Shown here piece after piece: positions 35,801-53,265 of a stretch of 64,000 nucleotides of DNA (the first letter of the stretch is position 1; every line of letters begins with the position of its first letter). The stretch lies in assembly GCA_002914805.1 (NCBI GenBank), contig JXTB01000156.1, positions 106,825 through 170,824 of the forward strand, written 5' to 3'. Made by a program: the position numbers and the translations under genes. Below the pieces are notes generated by a model. The model was not told where the DNA came from. It ran no database searches and was given only the letters and a program-made list of their open reading frames with translations. Source of the DNA: Parasponia andersonii. Taxonomy: Eukaryota; Streptophyta; Magnoliopsida; Rosales; Cannabaceae.

Positions 35801-38800
35801 TACTACTTTATTTGGGAATGTTCTAGATCCTTTGTAAGATCATATCACTTGGCACGATCATAACCCTTGGTTGGTTTAGGCTTTGCCTATATAAAGGACC
35901 TCTTGAGTTTTTTTTTACTCAATTCTCATTTGTGAGAGTTGTAAACATTCTAAGAGTAATACAAAGCTTTCATTCACTCAAACTCTTTTATTCTTACCAC
36001 TTTGTCTCAAAACTTACTCTAAGTTCTTCTCTTGAGTGTAAGTAGACTGACTTAGTGCGATGGACTGTGCTAAGTGCTGCACGATTGTCTAGTTTGAGGA
36101 TAGGGTCATGACAACGTAGTATCAGAGCTTTGTTTGCTCGTTATATCTTGGTGGTTCCATTGTCTATCTGAAGACCATGGCTGCAACTCGCAACCCCGTT
36201 GAAGTTGGTGCTTTCGAATGTGGGCGTGATAAAGGGAAGAAGGGTGCTACCCGCGACAAGTCGAGGGATGTGGTAACTAGCTTGGAAGCTAGAATGTCCC
36301 AACCAGAGTCCAACTTGGACACGTTGGGCAAGCGTGTAGACGATCTAAATGGCTGTTACTACGGTTTGGAGACCGAGGATGCAGAGATCCACAATGGTAT
36401 CAATGATGCGCTTGGTGGGCTAAAAGCCGACTTAAGGTGCGAGATCGAGTCCCTTCATTCAGAAATTGTCAAGGTGCGAGATCTCTTCCAAAGAGAACTC
36501 ACTAATGTTTTACTTAAAATAGATAAGATGGGTGGTGATCTTGCTTTGTGCAAGCGAGCAGTGGCTACGGGGGTGACCACCACAACAACCATTGAGGCAA
36601 GGAAGGCCGAGGTACTCGAAATGCTCGAGAAGTTGATAACTTCCTATGGGGACTCGAGCAATACTTAGAGGCCGACGGTGTGACAGACGACGTCGGTAAA
36701 ATTCGTAATACTGCCTTGTATCTAACTGTTACTGCTATGATATGGTAGAGACGGAGACACGGGGAGATGCAGTGAGGGGTGTGCATTATAGCCACCTTTG
36801 ATGACTGCAAGAGAGAGCTAAAGAGGCAATTCTTCCTCGAGAATGCCGAAAAGGAGGCGAGAGGCCTTCTTCGCCGCCTCAAACAATCTGGTAGAGTGAG
36901 AGACTACGTGAAAGAGTTTACCACATTCTTGCTCGAAGTCCCTGACACTTCAGATAAAGATGCCTTATTCTTGTTCATGGATGGTCTTCAGAATTGGGTC
37001 AAGTTAGAGCTCAAGCGCCCTGGTGTCCAGGTTTTGGCAGATGCTATTGCGGTAGCTGAGAGCTTTATTAATTACTCTACCAACAATGACCCTTTTAAGG
37101 CCAAAGACAAGAACGGTGGTGGAGCAAAGAGTGGGGGAGAGCAAACGAAAGGAGGAAAATGAAACAAAGATAGTTCCTCCTACAAGCACAAGGACAAGGA
37201 TAAGGAGAAGAGAGATCGTGACTTTTCTAAGCCACTTTTCTAAGCCAATAGTCAAGTGCTTCTTTTGTGACGGGCCATATTAGGCACGCAAGTGTCCTAA
37301 GAAGAAAGCTCTTAGTGCCTTAATCGCCTCCGAACTAAGCCAAGAATAAGGTGATAGAGAAGATGGTGGTGCACATGTTGGTTCCTTGCAACTCCTTAAC
37401 GCCTTACAATCGACCCCTAAGTCGCAAGTTAAGGGCCTATTCTTTGTGGATGCAACAATCAATGGCAAGGCCACTAAAGTCTTGGTTGACACAGGTGCAT
37501 CCCACAACTTCATCTCTGTTGAGGAAGCTAGGCTGTTGGGCTTGACGGTGTCTAATAGAGGAGGCTCCCTCAAGGCAATGAACTCAGCAGCACGCCCTAT
37601 CCATGGGGTTGCTCGTGGTGTGAAGGCTAGTCTAGGTGCATGAGCTAGCCAACTTAATCTATTAGTAATGCCAATGGACGACTTTGCGGTGGTGCTTGGT
37701 TTAGAGTTCCTTGATGCAGTGCGGGCATTCTCCGTTCTTTTCGCCAACTCCATGTGCATCGTGGATGGTGAAAAGGCTTGTGTAGTACCAATGGAGCGGT
37801 CCACGAAAGCGGGAAATAAAGTTTTCTCTACACTTCAATTCAAGAAGGGCTTGAGAAGGGAGGATAAGAGTTACTTGGCCATCTTAAAGGAGCACGATGA
37901 TGAAGAGTTAGAACTCCAAGGTGACTTATCCATGGAGGTGCAAGTTGTCGTGAATGAATTCCAAGACGTGATGCCTGACGCTCTGCCCAAGAAACTTTCA
38001 CTTAAGAGGGAGGTGGATCATAAAATCGAGTTTGAGCCAGGCACGAGGCTACCTACGATGAGTCCCTATCGAATGGCCTCTCCAGGGTTAGGGGAACTCC
38101 GGAAATAACTAAAAGAGTTGCTTGATGCGGGTTTCATCAGGCCCTTCAAAGCTCCTTTCGGTGCCCCGATGTTGTTTTTAAAAGAAGAAAGATGGCTCAT
38201 TAAGGATGTGCATTAATTATCGGGCTCTTAATAAGGTGGTGGTGAAGAACAAGTACCCTATCCTATTTATTGCCGACTTGTTCGATCAACTTGGGAATGC
38301 TAGATACTTCTCGAAGCTTGATCTGTGCTTGGGGTACTACCAAGTGCGCATAGTAGAGGGAGATGAGCCCAAGACCACGTGCGTGACAAGGTATGGTGCT
38401 TACGAGTTCTTAGTCATGACATTTGGTCTTACCAATGCACCTGCTACCTTCTGTACCCTCATGAATAAGTTATTCCATTCCTACCTCGATCGGTTCGTGG
38501 TAGTCTATCTTGATGAGATAGTTATTTATAGCAAGATCATGGAAGAACACCTAGAATATTTGAGGTCTTGAGGGAAAACTAACTATTCATTAAGGAGAAG
38601 AACTCTTTCGCCCAAGAGGAAGTGATGTTCCTAGGGCATAAGATAAATGATAGGAAACTTATGATGGATGAAGCCAAGGTACAAGCTATCCAAGAGTAGG
38701 AACCTCCTACTAAGGTGCCAGAGTTAAGGTCTTTCTTTGGACTTGTGAACTACTATAGGCAGTTTATCAAGTCCTACTCAGCAAGAGCAGTGCCACTTAC

Positions 38801-41800
38801 TAATCTGCTCAAGAAGAACAACTCTTAGGAGTGGACTCCTGAGTGTCGAAGTCTCATTCGAAGACTTGAAGAAGGCGGTAAACGAAGAACCGGTTCTCAG
38901 TTTGCCTGATCACTCTTAGGCTTATAAGCTTCACACAGATGCCTCTGACTTTGCCATTGGCAAAGTACTAATACAAGAAGAGCATCCTATTGCTTATAAA
39001 AGCTGCAAGCTTAATGACACCAAGAGACGCTACACAGTGTAAGAAAAAGAGATGATTGTCATTATTCACTGCCTAAGGGTATAACGACATTACTTGTTGG
39101 GCACTCACTTTATGATCATGACTGACAATGTAGCCATAAGTTACTTTCAAACTCAAAAAAAGCTGAGTCCGAAGCAAGCTTGGTGATAAGACTTTTTGGA
39201 AGAATTCGATTATAAGCTTGAATACAAACCTGGGAAGGCCAATATAGTGGCAAGTGTCCTAAATAGAAAAGCGGAATTGGCCGCCTTAAGCAGGCCCGAT
39301 AGTACCTTGATGGAGAAAATTAAGGAAGGACTAGAACACGATGTTCTTGCAAAGAGCCTACTGCCCCTAGTAAAGGAAGGAAAGACGAGACTCTTTTGGA
39401 TGAGCAACAAACTTCTCTACGCCAAAGGCAACTGACTCTATATGCCTAAGAGGGGGAACTTAAGAAAAAAGCTTATTAAAGAGTGTCGTGATTCTTTGTG
39501 GGCTGGTCACCCAGGTCAGAAACACACTCTTGCTCTTATCAAAGCTATCTACTATTAGCCTTAGCTAAGGGATGATGTCGAGATCTATGTAAGAACTTGT
39601 CTTGTGTGCCAACGAGACAAGGTGGAACAACAATCACTGGACGGATTGTTAGAGTCTTTCCCTATTCCTAAAAGGCCATGGGAGAGTGTCTCTGGATTTT
39701 ATCACTAGTCTGCCTAAGTTGGAAGGCTTTGGCAGTGTTATAGTGGTAGTTGATTGCTTAGCAAGTATGCCACCTTCATACCTGCTTCACCCGATTGTCC
39801 TGTCGATGAGACCGCGCGGCTCTTTATGAAGCATATCGTGAAGCTTTCGGGGCTCCTGTCGAACATTGTAAGTGATCGCGACCCTTGGTTCATGGGAAGG
39901 TTTTGGATGAAACTGTTCAAGTTGATAGGTTCAGACTTGAATTTTTCTACTAGCTTTCACCCCCAAAGTGATAGCTAGACGGAAAAAGTGAATGCCTTAC
40001 TGGAGCTATACTTGAGGCACTTTGTGAGTGACAACCAAAAAGATTGAGCAAAATTACTTGATGTAGCCCAATTCTCCTTTAACCTCCAAAGGAGCGAGTC
40101 TATGGGCAAGAATCCTTTCGAGATAGTCATAGGTCAATAACCTATGATTCCACATGTCTTAGCGGCAAATTACGGTGGAAAGAGTCCTGCGACATTCAGT
40201 TTTGCTAAGGCATGACATGGCTAGGGCCTATTTAAACAAAATTTCTAAAAAAATGAAAAAGTGGGCCGACAAAAAAAGGAGGCACGTTGAGTACCAAGAG
40301 GGAATTTAGTCTTTGTCAAGCTGTTGCCCCAACAATTCAAAACCTTGAGGAAGGTGCATAAAGGGTTGGTGCGCAATTACAAAGGTCAATTTCTGGTACT
40401 CAAGCGTGTATGTAAGATCTCTTATAAGCTTCAACTCCCTGCTAAGTTAAAGATTTTTCCTATCTTCCATGTTAGCATACTAAAACCTTACCATGGTGAT
40501 GAAGAAGATCCTTTAAGGGGTGAGTCCAAAAGGGCTCCTACTGCGGTGATAACCTCTTTTGATAAAGATGTAGAGTATATTTTGGCCAATCGCTTGATCC
40601 GCTGACGTGGTGTGCCTGATTATCGAGAATACTTAGTGAAATGGAAGAATTTGCCAAAGGCCGAGGCTAGCTGAGAGCATGAGGATGCCTTATGGCAATT
40701 CAAAAACCATATCGAGCGCTTCAAAGTCGATGGTACGACGGGGACGTCGCGAACTTAAGTGAGGGAGGGTGTTACGCCTTGTTCATTTGGTTCCCCAAAA
40801 TCTAAATGTTGCTACCTATGGCTCTAAGATCCGCTAATATATATTGCTCACCCAAAAAGATAAAGGAAAGCCCTAGAATGTGGTGGATACTTCTAGAATG
40901 ATCAAGAGAGGTCTTGGACATGCTAGAAGACTCTAGATAGCGCTACTAAGTCCTAGAAGGCTCTAGACAAGTGCGGATGGTGCTAAATGGGATAAGACGG
41001 TCCTAAAAGCTCCTAGAATGACTTAGAAGAACCAAGATGGTGGGTGAACCTCCCAGAAGGATCTAGTCTATGTCTGTTCTAGATTTCTCTATGTAGATAT
41101 CTTTGTAAATATTACTACTTTATTTGGTAATATTCTAGACTCTTTGTAAAATCATGTCACTTGGTACGATCATAACCCTTGGTTGGTTTAGTTTTGCCTA
41201 TATAAAGGATTCCTTGAGTTCATTTGTACACAAGTCCCATTTGTGAGAGTTGTAAGCATTCTAAGAATAATACAAAGTTTTTATTCACTCAAATTCTCTT
41301 TTTCTTACCATTTTGTCTCAAAGCTTACTCTAAGTCCTTTTCTTGAGTGTAGATAGGCTGACTTAGTGCGACGAACTGTGCTAAGTGCCGCACGATTGTC
41401 TAATTTCAGACTAGGGTCGTGACAATTAGGTAGTCTATTTGGTTTAAGGCTAAATCATGTATACCTTTGTACTGTATTCCTACAGCGCATGTTCAGTGTT
41501 GGAGTATGACTACTGTCAGGTGTTATACTGTGAAAGATGCTCCAATATGCTAGGTATATGTAATCCTTGCTCAAATGGTATGCTCTCTCTTCCTAGGCCC
41601 AAATGGAATGATGCCAACTTGTTTGATGTCATATTTCGTTTTGGCAGTCGGATTGCGTTGCACGCCTGCCAGAGATGCACTCAGACTATTTCGTTTTGGC
41701 AGTCGGATTGCGTTGCACGCCTGCCAGAGATGCACTCAGACTTCCTGTTTCGGCTTCAAGAACAAAAGCATTTCACTATCCTTTATATGCTTTTTGTTTT

Positions 41801-42316
41801 TCTTCTCTCTAAGCATAGATTTAATGAGAGTTTTTAGCAAATAACCAAAATTACTACTTGAACAGATGACTGCTTATATTTTTGCACTGTGGGTAGGATT
41901 AAGTTTCATATTATCTTTAACTCACCAATTAGGAAAAGCTCAAACTTTCATTTCTGACATAGTTGATTCCATTTTGTTGGTGAAACTTAACTTAAAGTTC
42001 TAGGATCTGACGTGATTTATAGCGAGGGAGCTGTGGCGGACTTGTTGGATACACTTCATCAACTTTGTGGATGCAAAACAACAATGTTTTTGGCTGGAGA
42101 ACTTCGAAATGGTAAAAGTTGCTACATTTTCTTTCCCGAGTCTATAGTCTTTCGAGATATTGTTCTTAAATGTTTCTTCCTGTAGCAGATGCAATTCTTG
42201 AATACTTTCTTCAAGCTGCGATGAAGGATTTCCTGGTTGGGCGGGTCGATCAAACTCAGTGGCATCCAGATTACAACAGCAGCCGTGTTGTTTTGTATGT
42301 TTTGGTCAAGAAATGA
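32818..42316 (+). CDS. METTL21-like protein-lysine methyltransferase (Methyltransf_16)
   Basis: Five exons, 32818-33123, 33839-33981, 34180-34364, 42004-42111 and 42189-42316 (870 nt, 289 residues), have GT/AG sites and matching phases at each junction. The SAM-binding motif I is [11 protein letters not shown] (residues 140-150), the acidic end of strand 2 is VILTD (160-164), and the post-motif is GSDVIYSE (about 212-219). These are hallmarks of the seven-beta-strand METTL21/EEF1AKMT-type lysine methyltransferases (Methyltransf_16). A preceding [20 protein letters not shown] segment fits this family. An unusual Asp/Glu run lies at residues 42-58. I chose ATG 32818; an in-frame ATG at 32668 or a later one (MVRLGLYGG, residue 22) is possible. 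Intron 3 is 7.6 kb and contains a 6-kb retrotransposon in the same orientation. The protein substrate is unknown. The family typically methylates lysines of translation factors or chaperones in the cytosol. Confidence 0.88.
35081..35470 (+). repeat. duplicated intron segment, second copy split by the chromovirus
   Basis: 35081-35268 recurs, with a few differences, at 35332-35470 and continues after the retrotransposon at 41425-41472. Both contain CAACTTAATCGAAGAC, TTAGAGTCCTTCCTTGTAAC, ACGTTTTCAGCATTA and GGTAGTCTATTTGG. The intact first copy shows the pre-insertion state of the chromovirus target (CAGCATTAGGTAG). Confidence 0.88.
35471..36113 (+). repeat. 5' LTR of the chromovirus
   Basis: This 643-bp LTR aligns with 40770-41424 with scattered substitutions and a short deletion. 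It ends TCATGACA, and the primer-binding site begins three bases later. The 3' third has TATATAAAGG-like sequence (about 35889-35897), suitable as a TATA box. Confidence 0.9.
36117..36128 (+). other. initiator-Met tRNA primer-binding site (one mismatch)
   Basis: TAGTATCAGAGC lies three bases after the 5' LTR. The canonical plant site is TGGTATCAGAGC; the second base is G-to-A here, consistent with the general G/C-to-A/T decay of this element. Confidence 0.88.
36177..40756 (+). pseudogene. gag-pol of the chromovirus, interrupted
   Basis: Gag starts at ATG 36177 with a coiled-coil-like N-terminus (to 36668). After a frameshift the capsid-type core continues (about 36780-37160), followed by a zinc-knuckle remnant (CFFCDGPY, about 37258). 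The protease has [10 protein letters not shown] (about 37482-37511). Reverse transcriptase spans about 38040-38570; its catalytic box reads YLDE instead of YxDD (Glu codon 38515-38517). RNase H is fragmentary (about 38900-39200). Integrase has its zinc finger near 39500-39620 and core to about 40130. The end (about 40570-40740) is a chromodomain, recognisable from [17 protein letters not shown] and a following Trp-to-stop change. Many stops arose from CAG, CAA or TGG. No product is expected. Confidence 0.88.
40757..40769 (+). other. polypurine tract of the chromovirus
   Basis: AAGTGAGGGAGGG lies directly before the TGTTACG start of the 3' LTR, the normal position for the plus-strand primer. 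Confidence 0.85.
40770..41424 (+). repeat. 3' LTR of the chromovirus
   Basis: This 655-bp partner of 35471-36113 ends GTCGTGACA and is followed by the ATTA target duplication. It contains the palindromic TTCTAGAA at about 40891, plus several further CTAGAA and TCTAGA motifs. Confidence 0.9.
41632..41741 (+). repeat. two-copy 55-bp tandem repeat in methyltransferase intron 3
   Basis: 41632-41686 and 41687-41741 are near-perfect copies starting TATTTCGTTTTGGCAG and ending ACTCAGAC(T). The open frames that cross it are by-products of the repeat. Confidence 0.88.
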
Positions 42317-43365
42317 TTGTTGAAACTTGAAACCAGTTCAAAGGCATTTATTGGTTAGAGTAGATGAAGTTTTCCCTTCGACTTCGAGTTCTAGTTTTAT
42401 CGAGGGCAAGTTACTTTTGTTTTCCCATGTTTTCCTGGTTACTAATTTTTATGGGTCCTATCCTATGTAATTTGTAGTGGAAACACAGTACGTAAAATTA
42501 CAAACCTGAACAGGGAAACTGGTTGTCTAGATGCTGGAGAATCATGGAATTTATTATATTATTGCTAATTCTGTTGTGAAATAATTATTTGAGATTTATA
42601 CCGCTCTTGTGATTTAAGCAAAGTCCTTGCCAAAGTCTTTTTTTTTTTTTTTTCCTTTTTTTATTATTAAATGTTCAATATCCTTTTTCGGGATATCATG
42701 TAAAAGGAGAAGACAGAAAAAAAAATCGTTTCTTCCCTACGTACCAAAATATATTAAGGAAAACTTATCTTATTTTTATTTAACAAGTTCGAAGGTATAT
42801 TTAGTGTTTCTGATGCGTAATCTTGATTAATCGTCCTATATATTGATAACTTATGCATAATAATATTCTTTCATGAACTTTGTCTTATTATTGTCTATTT
42901 AATTTGTAGGATGAATTTCACTACGGATATTATAGATTTCTGCCCCGGAAATTATACGTTGTGAAATTGGTTCTTTGGTCACGTACAATTTGAAGGAAAT
43001 GCTGACGTGACAACTAATTGCATAATTTTTTGTTTGTTATTTTATTTCTAAAACAAATTTAAATTTAATTAACTTCGTTCAAAAAAAGTGGTAGGTCCAG
43101 CAATTATAATAAACTATTGAAAGAATTCCTTTAAAATGTTCTAACTTCTAATAATTTGTACGATTTTTTTTTTTTTATATTTTATAATACAACAGCTAGG
43201 TGAATGAAGAACTGAGCGAAAACATGACAAGGAGAGGTCTCCACCAACCAACCAACCAACCAACCAACGAACCCACCAACCCCAACGCTGCTTTACCCAT
43301 TTCATTTTTCTTCTCATTCAGTCTCCTTTGTATAATAATCTTGGAACGGAAGTCTTAAGAAAATA
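42317..43365. other. spacer between methyltransferase and alcohol dehydrogenase genes
   Basis: This spacer contains the 3' UTR of the methyltransferase and the promoter of the dehydrogenase. A poly(T) run lies at about 42638-42662. A (CCAA)n microsatellite at about 43242-43268, in what is probably the dehydrogenase leader, is followed by a CT-rich stretch. No further gene is seen. Confidence 0.6.
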
Positions 43366-50354
<6,989 letters not shown>

Positions 50355-51649
50355 TTTCTTCTTCCTTTAACAAAATGATGACAAGCAGAAACTTCAAATG
50401 GAAAATTTATCATAACCTGGTTATGATGAACTTTAGTAGGAAGAAGATAATTGATTGTTACTCATCAATCTATTTTACGTTATCATCTTGTGATCTTGTT
50501 TCACTTAAAAAATGCTAATCATGTTATTTAAATTTCTTGGTTTAAGGTGCTTTTCTTCCTAAGCGACCCATTGAAGGGAGTGGTGGGTCTTCTCCTTGTT
50601 TTCTTTTCCGTTGTTTTTGAATAATGATAATAGTAATAACTTTGTCACTCAAAGAAAAAAAAAAGCGTATTTATTTATTTGCTGAAGTTATTTGAATTAA
50701 TCAGTTGAAATTATATGCAACCGACTTTCAAAATATAAATAGCTCAAAGTCTGGATTGAAAATTTACAAGAATCTGAAATTCTGAACGAAGGATACCAAG
50801 TAAATGTGCGAGGAGAATTGTCCGAGTAGGTCCTTTCAAGCACTCACTTCAGTCATGTGTGTTATTTGGGGTCATATGCGGTGAAAAAGGAGGCCTGTTA
50901 AGAGTTTTGTTTGGCGTGCAGATTCCAGGAGGAGGGGTGGGGGGGAATAAAGTCGAGGTTGGTTAGTAATTTTTCAAAGTGTGATTAGTAGTCTATCTCC
51001 ACCTTTTAAAATAAGCCATTTTAAGCACTAATCCTCATTAAATGAATATTGTGATGAAGCACTACTGGCCATCACACTAGGCAACAAAACACACCTTCCA
51101 ATCCTAAACTATACGATCAAACGGTTATTGTAGAATAGAAACATCTGGTTCCAAGGTCACATGTCAAGTTTCTGGTGGTCACACTTGTGATAAATGATAT
51201 TACTGTTGTTATATAGGGTAAAAAAGGAACTTTATACTCATTAATTAAGGTACTTGCCCATGAAAGTTGTAATTTAGTTGCAAATAACTCTGAAGTAACA
51301 GCGGTATCATTTAGTCTGAACATTTATCAGTATCCCCAACGTAATAAGAATTGATGCCTAGTTGACGAACTGAAAGAGGGGACTTCCATCGCTGGTATAT
51401 GTAGTGATCAAACTTATTTAGCTTAAGCGGGGGCTCTGTTCTACTATAAGAAGCTAGTTGCCGAGGCAACGGTAGTAGTGTAGTCATGTGACATGTAACC
51501 ACTTTCATATAAAAGATTTCCATGTTTGTGTAATGATTATTTTCATGCGATGGTTTTTCTTTTTTCTATTTTTTTTCCCCTTGGTAGAAAGAATGAGCTA
51601 ATCTATCCATCAAAAATTTACTATCCAAGAGTTGGGAATGCATTTGAAC
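50355..51649. other. spacer downstream of the dehydrogenase gene
   Basis: The left part holds the dehydrogenase 3' UTR. A G-rich run (GGAGGAGGGGTGGGGG, about 50928-50945) stands out. Nothing else coding or repetitive is recognised. Confidence 0.5.
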
Positions 51650-53265
51650 TTACAATGTTTCCGCAATTCTATATGTAAAAAGCCTTGCTATGCCAAACTC
51701 AGAAATTTTGGGTTCAAGATCAGCATCTAACGATACATTTGCGAGGTTTGAGATCGCGATGTATGATTCGAAGCCTGGAAATCCTCGTGAAGAAACAAAA
51801 TTCCTTGGGCAACTCCTGCTATTGTCTTCTAACGCATTGATCAATCTAATTTCTCTTATTTTCTCGGCTCTACACGCATTTAGTAACAAGTAACAACCAT
51901 ACAATAATGATCTAATTAATTAATTTGGCCGAAAAGGGTCTAAGATTATATTTCAAAATATCACTATTCAAAAATGTATACGCATATCTATAAAATCAAT
52001 TTAAATCTATTATTTGAAAGACACCAATTATAGATTCATGCGTGAGAGTAGAGACATATGATTTACTAGGCTTTTGCTTGATGATCATACCATAAAGAAA
52101 ATAGTCAAGTAAAACCCCAAAAGCTTCACAAGGTTTTTACGCTGAAGCTTGCTAGCAAAACAACCTCATTCATGATAGCCACTTCACAGCTATTTCTTGT
52201 CCATTAGGTAGTTACCCTGAAATGTATTGGACTCAACACTACTTCTTTTGGGATTTCTTTTTTTAGCTGTATTTGTTTTTACTTATATCTACCACTTTTT
52301 GCAGTAAAAAAAACAAATACCAGACTTCAACTTTGAAAGCTTTTAATTTTGTTCATAAGGTTAGTTCCATAATTTTGTCGGTCAAAAGTGGTTCTTATTG
52401 GAGCACAAAACAGTAATTATTTAGTTTAAACTCCTACAAAAGCGGTAATCACCTAACTAATGTATATCAATTAAGCTAATAGTATATCTTTTAATTGGAT
52501 TTTTAAATTACAATGAGGAATTAAAGTTTTCCATCCCCAACTAGTAATTGAACTAAATTATGCAGTGGGCTAGTATGAAAAGTGAATTTTCATGTAGATA
52601 AATATTAATAGGATGATGCCAATTATCCAAAAATTGTACTGAATTTTTAATTAATAATAACACATGTTGTAGTACATACTTACCACAAATAAATTTAATC
52701 ACATTCATCCACCAATTGAATAGTGAAAATTCATTTGTCTCATGTGTTTTATTAAAATTTTAGCACAAATCTTAGGACCTAGCATTATCTATATTAATAT
52801 TCATGTTAATGATGATATTCCATCATTTGGATTCAAAGTGTTGCTCAACTATAAGACTCCTAGCTATACATTTTTGGTACTCAAGTGACCTAATAATTTA
52901 CTTGCCTTGTACACCTCGCTAAATCCTCCTCGACCCAACTTATTATTTAGGGAGAAGTTGTTTACGGCTGCTTCAATTTCAGCTAACTCATATTGCAAGG
53001 ACTGTATGCCTGTTATAATGTTATTCTCAACTACGCAAATGATCAAACGAGTTATAATTCAATTTAAGTGAGGCTAATGCATGCACTGTAAGTGAAAGAT
53101 AACTTCAATTTAATTTCATGTGCTTAATATTTGGTTCTTCCTTGACCATTGCCTTGGTGAAACGAACCATGCTTTTTGCTCTTTTAATTGCGAAACAATA
53201 GTAGCCCAAGATGAGAAGTAATACAACAAAAAATGCCATTGGAACAATAACGACCGCAATGTTGG
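51650..53265 (-). pseudogene. decayed cysteine-rich receptor-like kinase (CRK)
   Basis: On the minus strand, in gene order, four CRK pieces are visible: a transmembrane helix (about 53265-53140, VVLLLILGYYCFAI); the nucleotide loop KLGRGGFSEVYK with upstream LQYELAEIEAAVNNF (about 53020-52885); part of the N-lobe (about 52205-52085, LQRKNLVKLLGFYL); and the catalytic region (about 51870-51660, GILFLHED, then HRDLK in another frame, then EPKISEFGIARLF with DFG changed to EFG). The extracellular DUF26 part and the C-lobe are missing. Exon order and wording match the intact CRK at 56833-64000, so this is a tandem duplicate that died. The left end of the transmembrane piece abuts a TGTTGGAAAAATTTAATC sequence that may be an inserted LTR. 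Confidence 0.8.

Larger units (their letters stand above)
35471..41424 (+). mobile_element. Ty3/gypsy chromovirus in methyltransferase intron 3, degraded
   Basis: The element is 5954 bp with LTRs 35471-36113 and 40770-41424, starting TGTTACG and ending TGACA. It is flanked by a 4-bp duplication ATTA (35467-35470 and 41425-41428). The duplicated host segment upstream gives the empty site and confirms 4 bp. The primer-binding site is initiator-Met type, and a polypurine tract precedes the 3' LTR. Domain order gag-PR-RT-RNaseH-INT with a C-terminal chromodomain makes it a chromovirus. It has the same orientation as the host gene. Stops and frameshifts throughout pol show it is dead. The LTRs contain many CTAGAA/TCTAGA motifs. 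The clade within chromoviruses is uncertain. Confidence 0.92.
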
